Shown: piece by piece, positions 43,029 to 49,049 of the stretch
How positions within the stretch are numbered: the stretch's first letter is position 1
How the letters are laid out: each line of letters begins with the position of its first letter
Origin: Deltaproteobacteria bacterium
GTDB lineage: Bacteria > UBA10199 > JADGCS01
Reading direction: 5' to 3'
DNA: 49,049 nt
Assembly (NCBI GenBank): GCA_015228875.1
Contig: JADGCS010000021.1
Span: forward strand, 1 to 49,049
Notes under the pieces: generated by a model
Database searches by the model: none
Told to the model about the DNA's origin: nothing
The model's input: only the letters and a program-made list of their open reading frames with translations
Made by a program: the position numbers and the translations under genes

Positions 43029-44042
43029 TCAGAAATTTCTTGTCACCACGTAATCTGCGATGGTGAGTAAAATATCTTTTTCGATAGAATCTCGAAAAGG
43101 GGTCAGACTTTGTTTGGCCTTGTTGATGTGATCCCTCGCAAGTTCGAATGTGAGTTCAAATCCGTTGTATTTTTTGATGATGTTTTTTACCTCTAAAAAA
43201 AGTTCGTGTTCGAGTCTCTTGCCAAGTAGTGCGTTTTTGATCACCAGCGCCTCGGCCTCTGATGCAAACCCCAGGGCGGTGATGAGGGGGAGTGTCAATT
43301 TGCCTTCTTGAAGGTCGACTCCCATGGCCTTGCCAAAGACCTCTTCTGACGATGTGTAATCAAGGACATCATCGGCAAGCTGAAAGGCCATCCCGAGGTG
43401 ATACCCGTATTCTTTAAGAGCCTCCTGAAAATTATTTGAAACACCCCCCAGAAGCCCGCCCACCTCGCAGGCCGCCGAAAACAGCAGGGCCGTCTTGTTT
43501 TTGATGATGGTGAGGTATTCTTCTCGTGTGGTTTTGTGATTGGAATTGGTGACAATCTCCAGGACCTCTCCCTCGGTGAGCGCGGTAATGCAGTCGGTAA
43601 CGACCTTGAGTATTTTGAGATTTGCCTGCTCTGTCAAAAGCTGCGAAGCCCTGCTGTAAAAAAAGTCTCCGACCAGCACGCTCACATGATTGCCCCATTT
43701 GGCGTTGACTGATGTCTGCCCGCGACGAATCTTGGCATTGTCAACCACATCGTCATGCAGGAGACTTGCCGTATGAATAAACTCGATACAACCACCCATT
43801 TTGTAGGCTTGAATCCCCGAAAACCCTGACATCTTTGCAGAGATCACCGTAAGAACAGGACGAAGTCTTTTGCCGCCGTTTTTAAGAATATATTCGGCAA
43901 CAGAGCGCACAAAAGGAACTTCGGAATCAAGCAGGGACAACAGAGTGCCCTCAAGCTCCGAAATTTGTTTTTGAAACGGGATTAAAATATTGTGAAGAAC
44001 GTCCGGATTATTTTCCTGCTTATTGACGACAGACAATGTCAT
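43029..44042 (-). CDS. Trans-polyprenyl diphosphate synthase (IspB/HepT-like)
   Basis: 337 residues. The first Asp-rich motif [12 protein letters not shown] (about 95-106) and the second DDVLDY (about 220) are intact, as is GGKRLRP near the N-terminus. It elongates isoprenoid chains for quinone tails. Chain length cannot be set from sequence by eye. The protein would supply the menaquinone or ubiquinone pool that NrfH draws on. Confidence 0.92.
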   Translation of the reverse strand: MTLSVVNKQENNPDVLHNILIPFQKQISELEGTLLSLLDSEVPFVRSVAEYILKNGGKRLRPVLTVISAKMSGFSGIQAYKMGGCIEFIHTASLLHDDVVDNAKIRRGQTSVNAKWGNHVSVLVGDFFYSRASQLLTEQANLKILKVVTDCITALTEGEVLEIVTNSNHKTTREEYLTIIKNKTALLFSAACEVGGLLGGVSNNFQEALKEYGYHLGMAFQLADDVLDYTSSEEVFGKAMGVDLQEGKLTLPLITALGFASEAEALVIKNALLGKRLEHELFLEVKNIIKKYNGFELTFELARDHINKAKQSLTPFRDSIEKDILLTIADYVVTRNF

Positions 44043-44234
44043 GGCTCACCCCTGTGTTGTTATGCAACGCTGTCTATTAGAAAACATCCAACACTGCAAG
44101 GACAAGTCATCACAACAACGTTGTTTTCGATTGCATCTCGTGAGGATCGTTATTAGTATCATCCACAAAGGCATCAAACAGGGAATCTGCGATCACACTG
44201 CATCCCCTGATTTTGCTTTCGCCCCGTAACAAGC

Positions 44235-45011
44235 ATGTTTCACCACAACCCCCAAATCAACCCCATTTATAAAAAGGGCAGCAAGGACACAGCTATCCTG
44301 CTCATCCACGGTTTTACCGGCACACCGGACTGCCTGCGCCATCTGGCCAATCACCTGCACTCCCTCGGATACACCGTTTCTGCCCCGCTTTTGGCAGGTC
44401 ATGGCACCACCCGGGAGTCCTTGGCAAAAACGGGCTGGAAAGACTGGTACCAGACCTGTCACAGTGTGTTTTTAGAGATGCAGGAAAATCACACACACAT
44501 CTTTGTGGCGGGACTCTCCCTCGGAGGACTCCTCACCTTAAAGCTCGCAGAGGACTACCCGCAGAGCATCAACGCAATAGCCTGCCTTGCAACACCCGCC
44601 TTTTTAAACTCCTGGGCGACCGTCCTGCTTAAAATCCACGCCTATACCCCCTTAAAGCGATTAAGACTCTATCAAAAAAAATCAAGCCCCGATGTTAAAA
44701 ACCCTGTCGCCAGAAAAAATTTCTGGAACATCACCGACATGCCTTTATCCTGTATACAGAGCATCACGGGGCTGCAAAAAAAAGTTTGCTCCAACCTGCA
44801 CAAGGTGGTCTGTCCCACATTAATCGTCCACTCGCGTTACGATTCGACAGCACCGTACGCCAGCATGAATCACATCTCAAAAAACATCAGCGCCAAGGTC
44901 ACCGAGACCGTCACCCTCGAAAACTCGTTTCATCTGATCACCATCGATTACGATAAAGACCTTGTCAGCGAAAAGGTGGGGACATTTTTTGGCAGACATA
45001 TGTCGGCATGA
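44235..45011 (+). CDS. Alpha/beta hydrolase, carboxylesterase/monoacylglycerol lipase type
   Basis: 258 residues. LLIHGFTGTP (oxyanion loop) leads to the nucleophile GLSLGG (about 95-100). The acid in VHSRYDSTAP and the His in LENSFHLI complete the triad. Length and motifs match Est30-type carboxylesterases. It is intracellular, with no signal peptide. Weak Shine-Dalgarno. Convergent with the large orphan gene. Confidence 0.88.
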   Translation: MFHHNPQINPIYKKGSKDTAILLIHGFTGTPDCLRHLANHLHSLGYTVSAPLLAGHGTTRESLAKTGWKDWYQTCHSVFLEMQENHTHIFVAGLSLGGLLTLKLAEDYPQSINAIACLATPAFLNSWATVLLKIHAYTPLKRLRLYQKKSSPDVKNPVARKNFWNITDMPLSCIQSITGLQKKVCSNLHKVVCPTLIVHSRYDSTAPYASMNHISKNISAKVTETVTLENSFHLITIDYDKDLVSEKVGTFFGRHMSA

Positions 45012-45079
45012 TTTTAGATATTGCGCGTGAAACTTGTTGCGGGGGCACTTACCCTGCAAGGATATCACGTTCGTGGGAT

Positions 45080-48000
45080 TTAACGCGAGCGCCGGGTGAC
45101 AGGGACAGGTTCTTGCGGCGCATCAGCAAGCAGCTTGTCGACTTCAGTCAAAGTCTCTGCCTTGGCAATGGCTGTAATCAAGGCCCCGCGGGCCGCCTGA
45201 TGTTTTTCATCACGCATCATAAACGCATCGGTTTTCTTGAGTACCTCCACAATCCGCTGCAGGGCAGACAACTCTGCCCAGAAAACTGCCAGCACGCCTT
45301 TGGGGAGTGTTTTGCCATAGCCCTCCAGATCAACTTTAAAGGTTTCCAGACGCGTAAGGACCATCGAAAAAAAACCCGTGCCGTCCATGATCTCAGATGG
45401 CAGGGACCGCAATAATCGCTCCATGGGTGTCAGCATCTCCACAATTTCCGCCTGCATCTCTTGTGCTTCAAACCCTGTATGATAGGCCTCTTGAGCAATC
45501 TGTTGCACGGCCTCTTTCTGCATAACCTTTACGGCGTTTGTCATGCGCTGTGTTTGTTGTTCCTGTACACGGACAAGCGCCGCGGTCCGTTCTGCGACAT
45601 TTTCATCTGTGATCTGCTGCCCTGCCCATGCAAGTGCCGGATCAGCGGCAACGCTTAATGACAGGCCGTAACCGTCAAGGAGCGACACGGCGCGCACGCA
45701 AAGTCGCAAGACCCTCATCTTGCGCGCGGCCTCGATGAGTGGATCTGCAAGGCGGCGCTTTTGTAAAAGATCGTGAATTGTTTTTTCGATCGCCACCAGA
45801 TCTGCGCGCGTCGTCATGGGTGGTGGGGCAAGAAACGTGTCAAGATAGCCCCTCAGCCATGGGTCATCACTCAAAAAATCAGGGGTTATGCTGCTTAATG
45901 TCTCAAGACGCTCGCGCACTGCCGCCACTGATTTTCTGGCCCTCTCGGCAAAATCATCGGGAACATCTGTACCGCCTGCCTGCCGCCTGTCTTCGATGTG
46001 TTCTGTGCGAGCGGGCTCATCGATTGCGCGGACCGAGACCTTAAGTTCGCCCTGCAACGTCTGTCCGAGTGCGTCAAGCCTTTGCAGCATCTGCTCGCGG
46101 CTGATTTTGTTCAGGGCAAACCCCAGCGCCAGATCAAGGATACGGTGCAGCCCCGCGGGGTCTGCTGCATACTCACGCAACCTTTCGGCCAATGCCATCG
46201 CAACAGGACCACCGGCCGCACATTCCCTGTGTATCATCACCAGTGCGAGTCTCACGGCTTCATCCTGATCATCAGGTTCCTCTGCCCGCTGCTGCTCAAA
46301 AAATTCGGGGAGCGGTGCCCCCGGGGTCTCACTGGCCCACGAGGCCTCATTGATCTCTTCAACTTGGCGAACCGCGTCCCAGCAAGGGCGCCAGTCAAGG
46401 CGTGAAAGCGCTGCAATGCCCTTGACAACATCCATCAACGGCGCGCCTGAAGACTGGGGCCCCACAAGATCCGTAAGGCGCTCCCTTACCGCACCACGGT
46501 ATCTGCGCACTCCACGACTTAAAAAATTCAACCGCTCATTTTGTGCTGCATCGGTCACACCAATGACCTCCATGATGTATCGCCGCAGCCATACATAGAA
46601 TATCGGCAGAGAAGGAGGCGGGGTCACCACCCTCATTTCAAGGGCCCGCGCAAGGATATCGTGCAGCGGTCCGGTTGATTGCAGTTGACAGCATGTCTTA
46701 AGGGCCTCGGCAAAAAGTCCCTGCACAGACTTAACAAAACCAGCTTCAATCAAGGTAGCAAGGCTGTCCATGGCCAGACCCAAGGCTTTGTCTCTCGCAT
46801 CCTGCCCGTACTGCCCCATACGGGCAAAACAGACAGGGATTGTCTTGACAGTGCCAGGGGTCTGCCATTCACGACGGTTCTCACGATCAATTGCACCAAT
46901 CAGGCGTTCTAATGATTCCCTATCAACACCGGTAAAACGCACCAACCGTTCAATCCCCGCCTTCAACTCGATCCTTGGCATGGGGTTTGGCAGGCTGATC
47001 CCACCCCGCATGCGCAGCCCCCCCTCCCCGCGGTTTACATCGTCGTGACGCGCTCGCCTGATCTTTGACACAATCGATTGTATATCATCCCGCAGTTGCA
47101 CAGGACCTTGTCGTTGATTTACATAAACTGCCGCGAGGGTCTCCCTTTCGAGGGCCATTCGGTGGTGCCGGTACTGGCCCGGTATCCGTCGGATAACCCC
47201 CTGCCTCAACGCATCGTATTTTCGATTCATGCGTTCGACCGCAACAGGTACAGTGGCAAGATCTTCCGCCCATGCCAGCGCCATAAAGGCAATCCGCGGG
47301 TGCGCCACGCAGAGGGAATCAAATACGGTCTGCACATCACTGCACGAACCCAGCCGTTCAAGATTTCCAGCAAGAATCACACTCCGCTCATAATCCATTA
47401 AAGAAAGTTCCCTGCTCATCTCGCCCAGTGTTACGCCCGCAAATACAAGCCCTGTATAGTTTGCCGGAATCTCGACAGCAGCCATCGCGCCCTCAAGGGG
47501 AGGGGTGGCTTTTGGATTTAAAAAAATCCTCACCTGCGACTCAACCCAATCCTTGTGGCAGTAACCTATGTGCCTCGTGATCAACTGTGCCGCGATAAAT
47601 CCTTTAAGTCTGTGAACGCAGCAGCCCCCATCGGTCTCGAGCCCCTCGCCCTGTATCAGGGTAGAGATGTGTTCAAGGACCCTCAAATAGTGACGGCGCC
47701 TCGTTGCCAACTCATTCGCGAATTTCCTGCTGCCCATAAAGCCGGTATCCCAAAAGCGCCACCCCCTCGACCCTCCGCCAAGACTCAAGATAAGAAACAT
47801 GTAACCGTTATTGTCAGAGGCCCTCGCAAGGTAGTTCTCATGGAGCCATTTTACGCCACGTGTTGCTATGGCAAAGCGTGCGGTATCACGCCATGCCTTG
47901 TAACCCTGGGTGTCATCCCCAAAACACTGTCTGGCCACAGCCTCCCAACGGGGTGGGATGCGGATGATCTCCGGAAACCGCTGGTGGGCAATCCGTCCCG

Positions 48001-48949
48001 TCTCTCTGTAATCCACTTTTTCATACCTCTCGGCGCGCCGGTTGACTGTAAGCAAGACCATATCCACGATTCCGTCCCTGAGTGTTTTTAAGACAGCGGG
48101 GTCTGTGGTATCCAGGGGCAGAAAACGCCTGCGATCGGATGTTATAATGTCGTGATACCTTTTAAAGGAGTCCTTGACGTGCCAAAAACAGCGCGAAGGA
48201 TTTTCAAGCACATGTTCTGCATTCCATGTACCCCCTTGCTTATCATGAGCAAGCCCCAACACTGCAATCAGAGGATCTGCGTCAAGACTTTGCACCATTT
48301 GATCAATAAAGTGTTGCACCGCTGCGGCGTCACCGATCTCTTGCATCCTCTTGATGAGATTGTTGCGGGTGTGAATCAGTGTGATGGCATCCTGCCCCGT
48401 GCCCACAACATGCCGCGCTAGGTACTCAAATCGTTCGATGAGTGTCTGTATGGTATATCCGTGTCCGCACATGATGCTGCGGTAATGATCCGGCAGGGGA
48501 ATGATATTCACACCGGCTAACACGTCCCCTGCAACTTGTTTTCTGTGGCCCGCACGCACCCGCCCAACGCTCAAGCGCGGTGCCGCGGCAAAGAGACCCG
48601 CAAATCCTTGTGTCACAGGGCGGACCAAAGGAGCGCCCCATACGTCATGCACAGCCCCTCGTGCTTCATCTGTCGCGTCCCTGCGACCCATCACAATACC
48701 CGCGGGCAAAGGGGCACGCTGCCTGTGTGCCAGGGCATCTGAACCCGAACAATAACCGGCAAGCGTCTCCGGGTCGGCCGTGAGAGTGCCTGTAACAGGC
48801 ATTAATGCTGTCATCTGTGATGGTGTCGAGGGTGTGCGATCCTCCGGCAGGCCAAATTCTGTGCGCGCTCCCGCAGGGAGACCGGCAATGTCCTGCACAC
48901 CCGCAATCCATGCGGTTGCCTGATGTATCGAAAAAAAACGTAAGCCCAT
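45080..48949 (-). CDS. Large protein of unknown function, about 1290 residues
   Basis: I do not recognise any domain. It is predicted mainly alpha-helical. There is no signal peptide or clear membrane segment. The N-terminal 120 residues are Pro/Gly/Ala-rich. A distinctive block near residues 385-490 contains LILSLGGGSRGWRFWDTGFM and a Cys pair (GGCC). The last 150 residues have a Gln-rich likely coiled coil (RVQEQQTQRMTNAVKVMQ). The ATG at 48949 is chosen; an in-frame TTG at 48970 would add seven residues. The frame is uninterrupted, and amino-acid composition is even, so it is a real gene. Confidence 0.75.
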   Translation of the reverse strand: MGLRFFSIHQATAWIAGVQDIAGLPAGARTEFGLPEDRTPSTPSQMTALMPVTGTLTADPETLAGYCSGSDALAHRQRAPLPAGIVMGRRDATDEARGAVHDVWGAPLVRPVTQGFAGLFAAAPRLSVGRVRAGHRKQVAGDVLAGVNIIPLPDHYRSIMCGHGYTIQTLIERFEYLARHVVGTGQDAITLIHTRNNLIKRMQEIGDAAAVQHFIDQMVQSLDADPLIAVLGLAHDKQGGTWNAEHVLENPSRCFWHVKDSFKRYHDIITSDRRRFLPLDTTDPAVLKTLRDGIVDMVLLTVNRRAERYEKVDYRETGRIAHQRFPEIIRIPPRWEAVARQCFGDDTQGYKAWRDTARFAIATRGVKWLHENYLARASDNNGYMFLILSLGGGSRGWRFWDTGFMGSRKFANELATRRRHYLRVLEHISTLIQGEGLETDGGCCVHRLKGFIAAQLITRHIGYCHKDWVESQVRIFLNPKATPPLEGAMAAVEIPANYTGLVFAGVTLGEMSRELSLMDYERSVILAGNLERLGSCSDVQTVFDSLCVAHPRIAFMALAWAEDLATVPVAVERMNRKYDALRQGVIRRIPGQYRHHRMALERETLAAVYVNQRQGPVQLRDDIQSIVSKIRRARHDDVNRGEGGLRMRGGISLPNPMPRIELKAGIERLVRFTGVDRESLERLIGAIDRENRREWQTPGTVKTIPVCFARMGQYGQDARDKALGLAMDSLATLIEAGFVKSVQGLFAEALKTCCQLQSTGPLHDILARALEMRVVTPPPSLPIFYVWLRRYIMEVIGVTDAAQNERLNFLSRGVRRYRGAVRERLTDLVGPQSSGAPLMDVVKGIAALSRLDWRPCWDAVRQVEEINEASWASETPGAPLPEFFEQQRAEEPDDQDEAVRLALVMIHRECAAGGPVAMALAERLREYAADPAGLHRILDLALGFALNKISREQMLQRLDALGQTLQGELKVSVRAIDEPARTEHIEDRRQAGGTDVPDDFAERARKSVAAVRERLETLSSITPDFLSDDPWLRGYLDTFLAPPPMTTRADLVAIEKTIHDLLQKRRLADPLIEAARKMRVLRLCVRAVSLLDGYGLSLSVAADPALAWAGQQITDENVAERTAALVRVQEQQTQRMTNAVKVMQKEAVQQIAQEAYHTGFEAQEMQAEIVEMLTPMERLLRSLPSEIMDGTGFFSMVLTRLETFKVDLEGYGKTLPKGVLAVFWAELSALQRIVEVLKKTDAFMMRDEKHQAARGALITAIAKAETLTEVDKLLADAPQEPVPVTRRSR

Positions 48950-49010
48950 GGCTCGCTTGTTCGGAGACAAAAAGGTAATGTTGCGTAAAATTGTTTCCTT
49001 TTTTCCGCGA

Positions 49011-49040
49011 GTGACATAACACCCTGATATGCACTATAAT
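49011..49040 (+). promoter_or_regulatory. Sigma-70 promoter reading out of the window
   Basis: GTGACA (49011-49016) and a perfect TATAAT (49035-49040) are 18 bp apart, pointing right. It likely serves a divergent gene beyond the edge. Confidence 0.5.
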
Positions 49041-49049
49041 TTCTGGGGG

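Overview
The window looks like a chromosomal contig from an uncultured deltaproteobacterium-like (sensu lato) Gram-negative lineage. The evidence is the order rpsB-tsf-pyrH-frr-uppS, the order tRNA-Leu-tig-clpP-clpX, an NrfHA nitrite reductase, two near-perfect sigma-54 promoters, OmpA-domain and signal-peptide proteins, and lipoproteins. Species cannot be named from sequence alone. No replication origin, CRISPR array or rRNA is present.

Layout. 1-2730 is a scarred accessory region. It holds the 3' part of an IS4-family insertion sequence that has cut an exonuclease gene, a 156-bp hairpin element, a HEAT-repeat remnant, a two-gene nucleotidyltransferase module and a decapitated nitrilase. 2733-11175 (minus strand) is one gene train: an OmpA-fused solute-binding protein, a vWA protein, a second binding protein-OmpA fusion, a membrane coiled-coil protein, TelA, and a binding protein plus permease of the type found beside urea/guanidine carboxylases. 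No ABC ATPase is present. I consider this train the best candidate for an undescribed envelope system. 11616-20390 holds CorA, an ankyrin/double-AAA+ protein, a histidine phosphatase, TPR and small proteins, a ComEA-like HhH protein and a patatin. 20564-23987 is clpX-clpP-tig-tRNA-Leu. 24316-31312 has two secreted lipoproteins (one a Cys-rich seven-bladed Kelch propeller) around rarA and a radical SAM gene. 31475-36091 is the translation/UMP kinase/UppS cluster. 36283-45011 carries a TPR protein, nrfHA, a RelE/YefM toxin-antitoxin pair, aspS, a polyprenyl synthase and a lipase-like hydrolase. 45080-48949 is a 1290-residue protein I do not recognise.

The most striking feature is an abundant population of short palindromic elements. 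Family A has five copies of about 92-143 bp. Family B has nine copies of about 83-140 bp. Both carry smaller nested palindromes (module C, module F). Family A is found inside a coding sequence in frame (TPR protein, 16536-17882) and reads through the end of nrfH, in the same peptide frame both times. This behaviour resembles the Rickettsia palindromic elements. Family B copies abut start and stop codons: one copy appears to have supplied the start codon of the ABC permease and another the stop codon of the RelE toxin. Paired substitutions in a stem of family A support selection on structure.
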